A stretch of DNA of 64,000 nucleotides from positions 2,972,167 through 3,036,166 of the forward strand of contig NW_020653750.1 of NCBI RefSeq assembly GCF_003589595.1. Direction: 5' to 3'. The DNA comes from Hyposmocoma kahamanoa (lineage: Eukaryota; Arthropoda; Insecta; Lepidoptera; Cosmopterigidae). Under the pieces are notes generated by a model. It searched no databases and was not told where the DNA came from. It saw only the letters and a program-made list of their open reading frames with translations. Shown piece after piece: positions 35,049 to 46,530 of this stretch (the first letter of the stretch is position 1; the number at the start of each line of letters is the position of its first letter). The translations under genes were made by a program, and so were the position numbers.

Positions 35049-35612
35049 CAGAATACTAAACTCGACTAATAAGATAGGATAGTCAGCGACCGTTGATTAT
35101 TTGATCGAGATAACTGTCAGACTATAAAGATTGTATTTCACCACTAAAGTGAAAAACCTTGATCTCGTGGCTTTCAAGATGCAATACTTAAGGCGTTAAT
35201 TTTCCAACTCCTAACTGTTTCAGAATACTAAATCTGCAGAATAGTAAAAATGATCCTCAGAATACTAAACGCAAATTATAGGACAGCGGTAGTCAATTAT
35301 TTGATCGAGTTAACTGTCAGACTATAAAGATTTAATTTCACCACTAATGTCAAAAACCTTGACCACGTGGCTTCCACGATGTCTTACTTAAGCCGTCAAT
35401 TTTCCAACTCCTCACTATATCAGAATACTAAAAATGATCTCAAAATATTAAACGCAAATTACAGGACAGCGATATTCAAAAATTTGATCGAGTTAACTGC
35501 CGTCCGGTAGTGACTATAAAGATTTCATTTCACCACTAATGTCAAAAACCTTGACCTCGTGGCTTCCAGGATGCAATAATTGAGGCTTCAATTTTCCAAC
35601 TCCTCACGACTA
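35049..35612 (+). repeat. Tandem array, three imperfect copies of about 172-200 bp
   Basis: Copies begin with CAGAATACTAAA at 35049, 35221 and 35421. Each contains TTGATCGAG(A/T)TAACTG, GACTATAAAGATT, TTTCACCACTAA, CCTTGA-C-CGTGGCTT and ends with TTTTCCAACTCCT. Copies 2 and 3 also share AAACGCAAATTA and AGGACAGCG. No coding potential. The divergence between copies indicates an old array. Confidence 0.85.
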
Positions 35613-36222
35613 CAACGCACGCTTTTGCGATCATTACCCGATGACTTCACTACGCTTATTAACTGGATTCAAAGAGTAATTATTTCATTGCACTCTTCTA
35701 CATAACATACGGACATTTGAAAAATAAGGTATTTACATATTCTACACTTTACTCATCGAAAATCAGTCATCGAATAACACGTACCCGTGTTTTGCTTGTA
35801 ATTGCTAATTGATTTCAAGGTAAATTAGGCATGTTGAGGAGTAGATTTCAATGTACTGTTTTTTTAAGTACAATAATAGAAATGTGCAGTCATCACAATA
35901 CTCATTTATTTATTTGATTGATAATTTAGGATCATCGTTATCATAAGTGAACTAATTGTAAACTGACAGCGTTAATATGTTTAAATATTTTAAAAGTAAA
36001 TAGACGTTCTTAACTAATAACAATTATTTAACTTTTCCCAATATATATATATTAAACAACAACAGATACGTTGCTCTGATTCCAAGGTAAGTAAAGCACT
36101 TGTCATATGGATATCTCAAACAACGACATTACCACAAAACCCCAGACCCAAGACAATATAGAAAAGTTAGTTTTCTACAATGACTCGGGCGGGGATCGAA
36201 CGGAAAAAAATTCCGTTTGTCT

Positions 36223-36270
36223 CGCGAAAAATTACGTTATCTATTACAATAGATAGCGTAATTTTTCGCG
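36223..36270. repeat. Near-perfect 48-bp hairpin
   Basis: Left arm CGCGAAAAATTACGTTATCT plus ATT and right arm AATAGATAGCGTAATTTTTC plus GCG are reverse complements with one mismatch and a 2-nt centre. Just upstream is GGGGATCGAACGG, which resembles a reversed tRNA B-box, so the hairpin may belong to a decayed SINE. Confidence 0.8.
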
Positions 36271-36340
36271 TTTCCTATAACCATCATAAACTATGCATAA
36301 AATGCTGGTGAATTCTATTGCTCTTAGGATATCTTGGTAA

Positions 36341-36537
36341 CTCTCAGACTAGTGTTCACTACCAGTTTACGTGGCAATTTTTATTATTTAAATATTCAAG
36401 TATATTATCGTGTAATTATTAAATAATATTTCACGATTCAATACTCAAATATTAAATAATATTGCACGATAAAAAAATCGAATACTTAAATAATAAAAAT
36501 TGCCACGGAAATTAGATAGTGAACACTAGTCCGAGAA
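36341..36537. mobile_element. Palindromic MITE (about 197 bp)
   Basis: Left end CTCAGACTAGTGTTCACTAC and right end (reverse complement CTCGGACTAGTGTTCACTAT) are inverted. Similarity continues into arms with GTGGCAATTTTTATTATTTA and its complement. The centre is AT-rich. No coding frame. Target duplication not certain. Confidence 0.75.
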
Positions 36538-37038
36538 TGACAGATCTACATATATTTGTAATTGATGACCGTGGACCTGTGTAAAACAATTGTCCCTACT
36601 TTTGAGTACAATTCTCCTGATCGTAAAGTTAAACTTCAGCTCTACCCAAGTAGCGTTATACTGTACACACAAATCAAGAGTTCTCTGGGTTAATTAAGCA
36701 CAAGTCACTGCAGTTTCTTACGTAAAACAATACAAGACCAAGACGTGACTAATGTAGACAGATTCACTACTTAACGAAACAAACTAGTAAGTAAAACGTG
36801 CTTTGCATGTCATACTTCAATTAAAGCCTATCATTTTTTTAATGATATTCAAACTAGCAAAGAATCGAACCGTCAAGAAGATTTTTGCAATAATAAATGA
36901 AATTGCGTGAATATACAGTATATTTATTAGTTTATGTTAACCAAGTAAGAAGTTAGGTAAGGTTGGGTAAATTAACGTTATTGTTTTTTTGGAATGTGTT
37001 CTTTTCTACTTCATTTTTTTTCATTCAATCTAAATATC

Positions 37039-37270
37039 TTTTTTTATGATATCAAGCGACGAGATGAACAAGTCGTGGTTCGCGTGTCGCTCGCGACTGC
37101 AGCAGTGCCACTCAAAGCTTTAAGCATTGCCGTCACTCTCACACATAAAGTTGACAAGTTCCATGAGCCTGAAATTCCACCAGAACCCTTACTCTCCAAA
37201 ACCACAGAAATAGGTAAAGTGGCAAGCCTTTACTGGACGAGCTCTGTTACAAGGAGCTCTACTGCTACTA
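37039..37270 (-). repeat. Dispersed repeat family A, diverged copy
   Basis: From TTTTTTATGATATCAAGCGA through AGATGAACAAGTCGTG, CAGCAGTGCCACTCAAAGCT, CTGAAATTCCACCAGAACCC and AATAGGTAAAGTGGCAAG to AAGGAGCTCTACTGCTACTA. Both ends are present but the interior has several deletions. The 96-codon frame over it is a by-product. Confidence 0.75.
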
Positions 37271-38014
37271 AACAATATGTATAAATGTTATTACTTATTG
37301 TTTATTACTGTATAATGCATAACAATACTTCACGGCCACTTTAAATCTTATTTATTTATCACTTGTAGTGCAAAGCTCAGTAGTCAAAGGTGTGATAAAT
37401 CAATCCGACGTAAATCGCTTAGTTTGGCAACGTCACGGGCTAGAGCTCGATCGTATCTAGCCATCCGGCGATTCTGCCCACGATTGTTGAGCAACCAATA
37501 TTAAGTACGGACACTAGGTTACTTTCTTATTGTTTCGTCTTAATTATATGTGCTGTAACTGGTTCAATGGCATACCCGTCGGGGTCGGTAGTGTTTGTGG
37601 TTCCCGTTGAATAAATTGTACGATTTCATCCATTCTATAATTGAGTTACTTTTCGGTAGGAATGTTATTTTTACAATTTAATCGGTTTTATTAATATCAC
37701 ACATATCAAAAAGATCAACGATCGATACAACGGAACTTATAGTGCTTTACTATTTATATCACCAGTATAACAACGTGTCTTCAGTTTACTAAAGAATTAC
37801 GAATATCGCTACGATTGCCATTAGATTGAATGCCTTTTAGTTGTTTAATTAAACAGTTGGTTTCATTACTCGTTTATTATAGTTTAAAAACAGTACAGTT
37901 TGCTTACAAGGTTTGAATAAAGCACCTGTAAGTATAACTTTGAAAACAAACTCAAATTTCAGCTAATTTAGTTTTATCATATTTCTCCTATCTACGACTT
38001 GCTCATATACAGAA
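37271..38014. other. Intergenic, no gene seen
   Basis: AT-rich. Nothing recognised. Confidence 0.5.
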
Positions 38015-39585
38015 TTTTTTAACCGACTTCAAAAAAAGGTGGAGGGTCTCAATTCGACTATGTTTATTTTGTATCTATGTTAAGCGATAACTCCAGTATT
38101 TATGAGCCGATTTTGATGATTCTTGGAAAGAGGGTACCTCAATAATGGTCCCATTTCAATTTGAAGAAAATATTCCACCTCTAAGGGTGGCACTCTAAGG
38201 GATGAATGTCTTTTGATGTCCGTTTTTAGTACTCTGTACTGAGATTATTTGTTAATTATTGTGAAATTATGCAGTATATATATAAATTTAAATTCATCTA
38301 ATAAAGGATAATCGTTTTGATTAAAATTGTTGCGCGGACATGTGAAACTAAATATTCTTAGTGCTATATCGTGATGTTAAACATTTACTTAAATGATTTG
38401 TGCTCATTTATAATGGTCATAAACATTTAAACTCACTGAAGTGCCGTTTGTTAATTGTCAGTGTTAGTTGCTTATCGCTTAAATCCTCAATAGTTTAAAA
38501 GCTTGCTCGTACGTAACTGAAATAATCACGTTTATACGGAATTACTAACCACGAAAAAATTGCAACAGTAAAAAAACCACTTAAAAACACTTGTTAATGA
38601 AAATGTACAATTATTTTTAACAAATCAGCTCTTTCCTTAGAGATATAGCGAATTAGTTTTTTTTTACTAAACCATTACTGACGGTCGTATTCCAGAACTC
38701 TACTCAATGTCAAAGTCAGGACTTGAGCAGACTTGAGTAGATTTCAAGCACTGGAAATACGACCGTAATGGCAAGGACTTGAGTATGATTTTCAGTGCTC
38801 ACTGCAATACTCAAGTCCTGACTTGAGTATTGAGTAGAGTTCTGGAATACGACCCCTAGTATTAAAAGTGCACTTCAGTGCAATATTACTGATCACTCAA
38901 AATGTTTCTCTACGGCTTTAATAATTTTAGAGTTTTACTTTAATAGTTTGTGGGCGCAGTATGACGAGGAAGTCCCGGATTCGATTCGATAGGAACAATT
39001 TTGGGAAATTATCTTTTTTCAATTAGTTCAGGGCCTAAGAGAATTTTGTCGTCACTGGATTTGTAAAATTAAGCGACACTCACGCGCTACCTATAAGGTC
39101 ATGCTCGTGATGTGATATTATCTACTATACCGATATACATACAATCGACACCACTCGACTTGGTACGATTTCACAGGACGACTATTGGCAAAAATTAAAT
39201 AAATATTTCTGCATTTACGGCTTCAAATAGCATATAAATAAATTATTCTTCAAAATAATTCCCCAATATGTTCTAATCTCAGTACAGAGTACTAAATAAA
39301 CTGATATCAAAAGTTCATACAATTACATCTATTTGCGAAGTTTTATTGAAATCGGTTACCGGAAAGTGTCCGAAACCGCATTTATCCCCCAGTTTGCCAC
39401 CCTTAGAGCTGCAACATTTTCTTCAAATTTAAATAGGACCTAGCTGAGTTACCCTCTTTCCAACAAAAAAAGAATCATCAAAATCAGTTTGCAAATTATA
39501 ATAGTTGTCGTGTCACATACATACAATAAAAAAAGCGTACAGTCGAATCGAGAACCACCTCCTTTTTTGAAGTCGTTTAAAAAAA
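38015..39585. mobile_element. Element of about 1.57 kb with inverted CCGACTTCAAAAAAGG ends
   Basis: The left end TTTTTTAACCGACTTCAAAA with AAGGTGGAGGGTCTCAATTC, and the right end GAACCACCTCCTTTTTTGAA with GTCGTTTAAAAA, are inverted copies. Inversion extends over about 200 nt (GATTTTGATGATTCTTGGAA against TCTTTCC...ATCATCAAAATCAG; GTACTCTGTACTGAGA against CTCAGTACAGAGTAC). The core is non-coding and holds another palindrome at 38683-38854. Single-ended fragments occur at 24690-24850 and 49721-49935. Either one foldback element or two opposed copies of a shorter repeat. Confidence 0.65.
38683..38854. mobile_element. Palindromic MITE (172 bp) nested in the 38-39.6 kb element
   Basis: Ends GGTCGTATTCCAGAACTCTA and TAGAGTTCTGGAATACGACC are exact inverted repeats. 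The arms continue with ACTCAA and AGGACTTGAG units, and the unit GGACTTGAGTA recurs several times inside. No coding capacity. Confidence 0.85.
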
Positions 39586-39829
39586 GAGTATCATATATAG
39601 AAAAATTCATCTATTCAATATCAGACAACATAGTCCATAATTAAACTAACACATAGAATTACATCACGTTACTAATTATATTACATTCATTATATTTGAG
39701 GTTACATTCATGAAATTTTAAATAATGTCCAAATATGTAAAGTTAATTGAAGTAATCAAAAGAAAAAATTAAATTAAATTAAAATTAAATTGCAATTAAC
39801 AACATTCATGGTACATAATAGTGGCACCT

Positions 39830-40740
39830 TTTGTTTAAGTATACCATACTACAATGATTTACGTAAGTGCAATCAGGCCTACCAGCTATCATGGTCAAGA
39901 TGCTGTTGGCCCGCATCCTGCACCCCAAGGAAGTGCATCGCTAGCGCATTGTTGCGTGGAAACAATCTACCCGCGCCTCCGCGAACATCCCTGAAGCCCT
40001 ACAATACCTGGGCAGCCCCAGCAGCACCCTGAACGAGTCATTGAATTGTACACGCAGAGCACCGTACTGCCTTTGCGTATAATCCGCCCACAACCCGCTT
40101 GTATACAAAGATGTACAGAAGATGACAGCGCCCTGCGTTCACGCTCAATATCCTCATCGTCTCTAAGATCAGACGTCACCAGATGTCGTAGGTACTTAAA
40201 TCTGGTAACTACCTCAAAAGTACTCCCATTTAAATTAATATTTGGAACATCCGGAGTAGGTTTCCTGCTGGCCCTGAAAACCATGCACTGGCTCTTGCTT
40301 GCGTTATATTTCAGTCCGTGTTCAACAGCATACCTTTCACAAAAGCTGATCAATTTCTCAAATCCACATACGGAGGCACTCATCAGCACCATGTCGTCCG
40401 CGTAGCTAATATTGTTGACACATATTCCGTCAATATGACAGCCGACATGTGTGCTGCTGAGCTCCTCTATCAGCGCATTTAGGTATAAGTTGAACAGCAC
40501 CGGTGAGGTCAGTCCCTCCTGTCTTACCCCACACTGCAAACGATACGGCTCGCAATATGTCCCCGCCCTTCTCACAACATTGACTTGGTTTTGATACCAG
40601 AATTTAAAGATATTATTTAATTCTGTAGGCATATTCGTATCTTTAAGTTTACCCCACAAAATATCATAACATACCAAGTCTAATGCTTTGGCAGGTCCAG
40701 GTAACACGCATATACCTGTGTATGGCGGTTCGTGTAGTTC
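39830..40740 (-). pseudogene. Non-LTR retrotransposon reverse transcriptase fragment, YADD intact
   Basis: The minus-strand frame (40707 to 39967) starts inside the palm (AKALDLVCYDILWGKL, normally SKAFDxVxYDxLW) and runs through YCEPYRLQCGVRQEGLTSPV, NNISYADDMVLMSA and KYNASKSQCMVF to RFKYLRHLVTSDLRDDEDIE. The catalytic YADD is intact, but the canonical GVRQGG reads GVRQEG. A frameshift near 40040 moves the C-terminus to another phase (SFRVLLGLPRYC, SGMFAEARVDCFHATMR), which continues to about 39870. Endonuclease and 5' parts are absent. It is a decayed LINE copy of a clade different from the Jockey-like and R1 elements in this window. Confidence 0.8.
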
Positions 40741-41601
40741 GTATAGTTTATGGTTATTGACTCTTTTATCAATATGTCAAATGATCGTAAAGGAATTGAA
40801 AGAATACTTTTTTAACAAGTTCATTATTTGCTGTCGCTTTTTTATAAAAAACACAACTATCATTTATCATTTCAAGCAGCTATGAACCGAATTTGGATAT
40901 ATCGCATAAAATTAAGATTTGTATTGTACACTTATATTTTTTCGAAACCTGATTTATTAAGAAGACATGTGTAAACACACATATTCACCTTTAAAATTAA
41001 TAGCTAGTGTAAAAATCGAAAACAATAAGAAATAAATAGAATATTCTTATATTAAAACTGTGTTTGGTTTCCATAGTTTAAGATCCTTGACGACGAAAAT
41101 GAAGCATAACTGAGGCTATATGAGCGCAAAAGTGGTGTAATCCACATTTTTTTCCCACAATATTACTTTATATCCTTTAAATGATACTAAAGTACATAAT
41201 TATTTACATTGGGATGCTATTTTCGTGTATAAGAAATAATGATTATATCTTATTACTGTATCTTTTTTTTTATGATTATAAATTAGCATTATAATTGTAA
41301 ATATTTCCTTAAGTGTCAATAATAAAAAATAAAGATTACAGTAAAAGAAAACAAAATTCATGTTCTTCTTTAATCTTTATGGTATAAAATGATTTCTAAA
41401 ACTGTAAAAATAATAATAATTTAATAAAATTGCAAAAATAACATTAAAATTGTCTATTATTATGTTACTTAGGTCAAATAATGATTAGGTACTACATATA
41501 AAATGAATTTAGGTAATTTCAAATCTTCTAGTATTCATTTCCCTTCCGGCTGGTTTTAGGGTTACTCCACTTTTGCGCTGATAACCTCAATTATGCTTTA
41601 A
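40741..41601. other. Intergenic, no gene seen
   Basis: Very AT-rich. Nothing recognised. Confidence 0.5.
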
Positions 41602-41900
41602 TTTTTTTTAATGCATGTGACGGAACGAACAAATTTTGCGCTTGGTGGTAAGCTACACGCCTGTCCAAAACTGTTACAGTGCCACTGAAGGCTTTAAATC
41701 GCAAAGATCTTGAGGGCACTGCCACTGCTCCCATCACCCTGAGACATTAGTTGGCAAGTCACACGTGCCTGTAATTTCATCAGCACTCTTACCCTTCAAA
41801 ACTGGAACACTAATGCTCTCTTTACAGCTTGGCGTCAAAAATAAGTAAGGTGGCATTACTTCCCCGAACAAATTCTTTCACAAGGAGCTCTACTACTACC
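41602..41900 (-). repeat. Dispersed repeat family A, full-length but diverged
   Basis: Contains GTGACGGAACGAACAAATTT, GGTGGTAAGCTACACGCCTG, TTTAAATCGCAAAGATCTTG, GCCTGTAATTTCATCAGCAC, AGTAAGGTGGCATTACTTCC and CACAAGGAGCTCTACTACTA. Its length of about 299 nt supports a unit of about 290-300 bp. Confidence 0.8.
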
Positions 41901-42334
41901 TAATATGCAACACTATATTCATACAATTCTTAGAATAAAACGGGTAACGTCATGGAATTAATATTTTAAGCTACTTAGCAATTAAGTAATTCGGCCATCC
42001 TGCCTTTAGCAATTTTTTTAATGACCTAATTTTGCTCAAATACCGTAACAGATTAATTCACATATTGATTGATTGCCGCAGGTAATTGTCAGGTGTATGG
42101 GAATAATTTCATCCAGTACCGTTATAAAAGAGTCTCCCTACAATTAAGCCAATGCCGATAGGCGTATCTATTAAAAGTTTATGCTTTCAATTAAATTAGC
42201 ATTAATAAAACACTGCGCAAGTCGTTGACTTTTGATGAATGCGTATATTGATACACACCCACAATGTTATTGTGGGTAGAGGAATTACTTCCAAAAATTA
42301 TAAATCGTTCTTAGAAAAATTATCACTAATTTAT

Positions 42335-42475
42335 TGTAGTAGAGTGGCGCAGTGGAAGCGCGCTGTGGCGGAGTGCGGCGGCGTTTGGAAGCTTATTCTT
42401 GATACTTATGAAAAGGTTGTTAGCCGCTAATGAGCCGTGACCAGGATCACGGCACGTGACAGGATACTTCGGTCC
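42335..42475 (+). repeat. tRNA-like SINE fragment
   Basis: AGAGTGGCGCAGTGGAAGCG resembles a tRNA 5' half with an A-box (TGGCGCAGTGG). No proper B-box or anticodon arm follows, and a palindromic patch GCCGTGACC...GATCACGGCAC comes next. Best read as a decayed tRNA-derived SINE, not a working tRNA gene. Confidence 0.45.
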
Positions 42476-44414
42476 ACAAAAATTTATTTATAATTAAATC
42501 AAAAGGAAATGGCTGTAACAAGAAAAGGTATATAAAAAAAACAAGTACAACGCTACGAACCACTCGCTACTTAAATACTAAACGTGAGACACCTTGGCCC
42601 GAAAGTGCCGAGTCAAACTAAGATTGGTATTAAAATTGGCACATGATTAGGTTGAGAACTGGTAAAAGAATCAAAATTAGACGCCATTAAAAATTAGAGC
42701 AGTACTGTTCGCTACAGCGATTGAACAGGGAGTGACGACGGAACGAAACAAAATGAGAATGGCGAGCTAAAGAAATTAAAGGACGATTCAAAATTTGGAT
42801 ACAAGTGACCAGGAACCAGAGAAAAGGTGATAAAGGTGGGATGACGATGTAAGGAGGTCACATCGTCACACTCAATACGTGAAAATAATAAAAATATAGC
42901 AGAAAAACGGACTGTAATAACTTAAACCTTACTTACTTAGTAATTGGTAACCTACATGGCGTACAAATATTAGATTGACATGAAATAAAGAAATTACGTG
43001 CAGTTGCTAAGAAAACAATTCTCAAAGAGGCGTTTTGTTTTCAACAATGATGTATACATAATTGATTAAATGTACTGGATGATAATATGATGGATAATAT
43101 ATTGATTTAATTACAGACCGTGGACCATGGTCAGTACTTAAATACTACTGCACACAAAATTGTACAAAATAGTAAAACTACTTTTGTTTGTGCCGTAGTG
43201 CTTATACTGATTCAATATAAAATGTTCAACATAAATCATTGAATTTTGTCAGCACGTTGATACTTCTCTATGGAGAAACAGGCGCCAATTACATAAAAAG
43301 CACCAAGTGTGATTTCCAAAATATCACACTGTACAACCCGTAGTTGGTTTTTTCAGATCCATATAGCGAAACGGGGTACGCCGTTATATCATATTCTGAT
43401 ATTTAATTTTACGGTAAACGCCGTTACTGTCGATGAACGAGTTAAAAGTGAAACAAATTTTAGGGGCACTATTTGCAAAATCAATACAAAACTAACTCTT
43501 ATTTAAGTCTTCCCAACCAACTGAACAACCAACTTAACCACTCTTTCCGTAAATGTATTAACCACATATCTATATCGTCGCACTTAGTACGGTAGCTAGC
43601 AGAAAACATCTGCGTAGAGTTGGTTTACCGAAACGAATACCCCGTATTGTAATATTTAATTTTACTATTTTTAACTAAGTAAATTTTTTAGATTAAGTAG
43701 AAAAAGATTTAGAACAATTAGATGCAATTGTAGTACAATTATCAGTAACTCCATCGTATTTCCATAGGTTGTCAAAATATATTAAAATGTTTTGGTTTAA
43801 GTCATGTTTAAGTCCATCTTTCATCCAACAAATTAATCTTAAATCAACGCCCAGAAAGATGTTAACAAAGTAGGCATGATGATTACAAAACGCTACTGTT
43901 GCCTAATTAAGTAAAGCAAAAAGTGGTCATTGTTGTCCGTCGTATAAGAAACTAAACATCCTTATTTAGTACGTGTTGATTGCAATCTGATGTAATTATG
44001 TTTTTGAGATTAATCATACAAAAGGTGGATGACCGAGTCTAAAAAAAACCAAGACTAACGGCACAATTCCGCTTTTGAAAATTCTAAATCACAAACAAGT
44101 TACTAGTCCGTAGGGAAATAAATTTAAACACAACCTTCAAAATCTTTAAGCTATAAATTTATTTCGTGAATGAAATCTGCTTGAAATGACTGCTAAGTTA
44201 TAACACGGGTCATGTAGTATACAGTCTAAGCATTCAGGTTTACTTATTTTTAGGAACCAGAACCATTCAGTTAAATTTTTAAATCAATATTTCATTTAAA
44301 CATTTATCAATAAAATTTATCCAATATTTTGAAAATATAATAGGCACATGGTTGAGTGAAGAAAAAGAAGAAAAGAAGGGTAATATACCGTTATAACCAA
44401 AAACTAAGATCTGC
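42476..44414. other. Intergenic, no gene seen
   Basis: AT-rich. The frame at 43309-43506 has no supporting signal. Confidence 0.5.
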
Positions 44415-44600
44415 ACCAAGCACATAGAGAAATTCGTAAAGTCTGCTAACTCGTTCCGTAGCTCAGTTGGAAAAAAAATAGCCCCGTTTTGGCGAAAAAG
44501 ATGCTGGTTCGGGTATAGCCGGGTCGAAGGAATTTTTGTTTGTGTTTGTTCGATATTTAAATTTTAAAAAAACCAAAAAATCGAAAAAAACAGGTCTAAG
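44415..44600 (+). repeat. tRNA-derived SINE, second copy
   Basis: Same leader (CAAGCACATAGAGAAATTCG) and tail (GGGTCGAAGGAATTTTTG) as the copy at 33985-34165. A-box region GTAGCTCAGTTGG and B-box-like GGTTCGGGTATAGCC are recognisable. An A-run interrupts the tRNA-like part, and the copy ends in an A-rich tail. Confidence 0.7.
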
Positions 44601-45116
44601 GAACTTGCAAAATGACTGTACACTTGACTAAGTCGCCATGTCATTATCTCACGAGTTCCGTAAACAACTGTTCCCATTGTTACGTGACACTGTCATTTAC
44701 TTTTCATTGCCTGATTCATCACACCAATTTCCATCAAATCTTCAGTAGGAGGTATTTATTATCATGATATACCAAAGTCGTGACGGGAAAACAATGACTG
44801 CAGTATCCCTGCCGGCGGACGACTCATGGACCCTAGATGTAAATAAAGTAATTGGATAATTGAATCATTCACTAAATTACACGATTGACGTAATTTTATT
44901 AAACAACTTCTCTCAAGGAGATAAGCAAGTGTTTGTTATTTAGTCATAATAGTCCACGAACAGACAGATATTTCAAACAATCATTTTCCATGATTTTATA
45001 TCTCTCACAATTTGCCTAATACGAGACCACACCCTGTACTCTGATTCTCCGTCTGACATGCGTCCGAAACAATTCCTATTAAATAAGTAATACTATACAG
45101 TATGATAATAATATAT

Positions 45117-45192
45117 AACTCGACCAAATTTAAAAACACATAATGCGAATGAAGCTTCATACTTGCCATTGTCTTCAAATTTGGTCGAGTAT
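45117..45192. repeat. Small inverted repeat (CTCGACCAAATTT arms)
   Basis: AACTCGACCAAATTTAAA and TTCAAATTTGGTCGAGT are inverted around a spacer of about 40 nt. MITE-sized, no coding sequence. Confidence 0.6.
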
Positions 45193-45972
45193 TATTTATT
45201 TGACAGTATTTGTTTCAGACGATGTCGGACGGACAACAAGAGTAGACTCCTAGGTAGTTGTTGTGGAAGCAAGGCACATTGTTATTGGATAAATTATTAA
45301 CCCTCCTTCGAAACAAGCCCATCTGCAGGCTGATTTTAATTCAAAACGGAATCGATCCGATCAGGTAGTCCATCCGAGTCTCGAAATCAGATGGGTTTCC
45401 GAGCGAGAAGATGAATCTGATTCCTACTATATCTTTCTAACTTGTAAGTTAAATCAACTGTACTATTGTTCCGATTTGAAATGTCAAAAGTTTCCGATCG
45501 GCCATTCAAGTTTCCAATCGCATTTATGCGTCTCGACTACGAAAAGATGCAGTTTCCGTTCGGGAGAAGCATGATTTTTAAAGCTGCTGAACTCCTTGAC
45601 AGACATTATTGTCCGAAATACGCATGGTATTATAAAAAATGTGGAAAATAATGTATAATCTTTAGAAATCGGAACAGTAAGCAGATTAAATGTTACTCCC
45701 TAAAACTCCACCCACTAAATAAGGCAGTTTTGCATAACAACGGTATTATAAATCGACAGACAGTTATAATCACGAACACATGATTGAAGTGATAAAGATC
45801 GATATTATGGCATATATATTCTTTTGGTAACACAAGTCGTCAATGGCAAATGGCAGTCTGCTTTTATGGGTGAAGTACTTTCCGTTTATAAGATTTTGCG
45901 ATAAAAATTACAACTACCGTTAATATGTTTGTAAAAAATGCTGTTTTGGAACTTAGAATAAAAATTAACAGA

Positions 45973-46161
45973 ATGATTATCACTAATATCAGGTTTCTTA
46001 CCACGGTATGACTTCTTTTTATTTTCCCGATATTTCGGAACGTCTTCTTTCTGTCGCCGTCCAGTCAACCCGTGACCATGGAGCGTGCAACCGTTCCGAA
46101 ATATCGGGAAAATAAAAAGAAGTCATACCGTGGTAAGAAACCTAGTATTAGTGATAATCAT
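45973..46161. repeat. Inverted repeat with 70-nt arms
   Basis: The left arm (ATGATTATCACTAATATCAG ... TTTCGGAACG, 45973-46042) and right arm (CGTTCCGAAATATCGGGAAA ... GATAATCAT, 46092-46161) are almost exact reverse complements around a 49-nt loop. The loop contains CAACCCGTGACCATGGAGCG, whose complement resembles the CCATGGTCACGG centre of family B, so this may be a different arm set on the same core. The high arm identity implies recent origin or conversion. Confidence 0.85.
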
Positions 46162-46309
46162 TTAGTGAATAACCACGAAAGTCTTAAAAATCTATATAAA
46201 AATTAACAGCTTGGAAATTATATAACACTTGTTATATAATGATTTGTATACGAGTTTTTTATAAAAGATTTAGTACATTGCATTCTCCATGTTATATGAA
46301 AATACATGT

Positions 46310-46530
46310 TATTCAATTTGACCAACTTCTGCTATCCCGATTTTTTGTTCCGATACAATGAAATGATCCTTACAAGAAACGGAATCGAGCAGTAATAAAA
46401 AACTTGTAAAACATTATTCATTTTTGACAACTCACGCTTGACCAAACAATTGACTGTGCTAAAATTGTTTTCTCAAAAAAAGATTGTGAGATTTCTAAGA
46501 AACTTTCGGACTTCAGTAAAAAAGCACTGT
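46310..46530 (+). repeat. Fragment of the 6982-8406 foldback family
   Basis: Shares ATCCCGATTTTTTGTTCCGA, TACAATGAAATGATCC, GACAACTCACGCTTGACCAA and the following AT-rich sequence with 7905-8085. Confidence 0.7.

Noticed and set aside
35049..35612. CRISPR-like direct repeats
   Set aside because: The unit is 172-200 bp without short identical repeats or unique spacers, and the genome is eukaryotic.
42345..42420. Possible tRNA gene (GAGTGGCGCAGTGGAAGCG)
   Set aside because: Only the 5' half resembles a tRNA. No B-box or closing acceptor stem is found, so it is treated as a SINE fragment.
45466..45651. 61-codon frame containing KMQFPFGRSMIFKAAELLDR
   Set aside because: It looks slightly protein-like, but internal repeats of TTTCCGATCGG-type sequence and the lack of splice evidence make a repeat-derived frame more likely.
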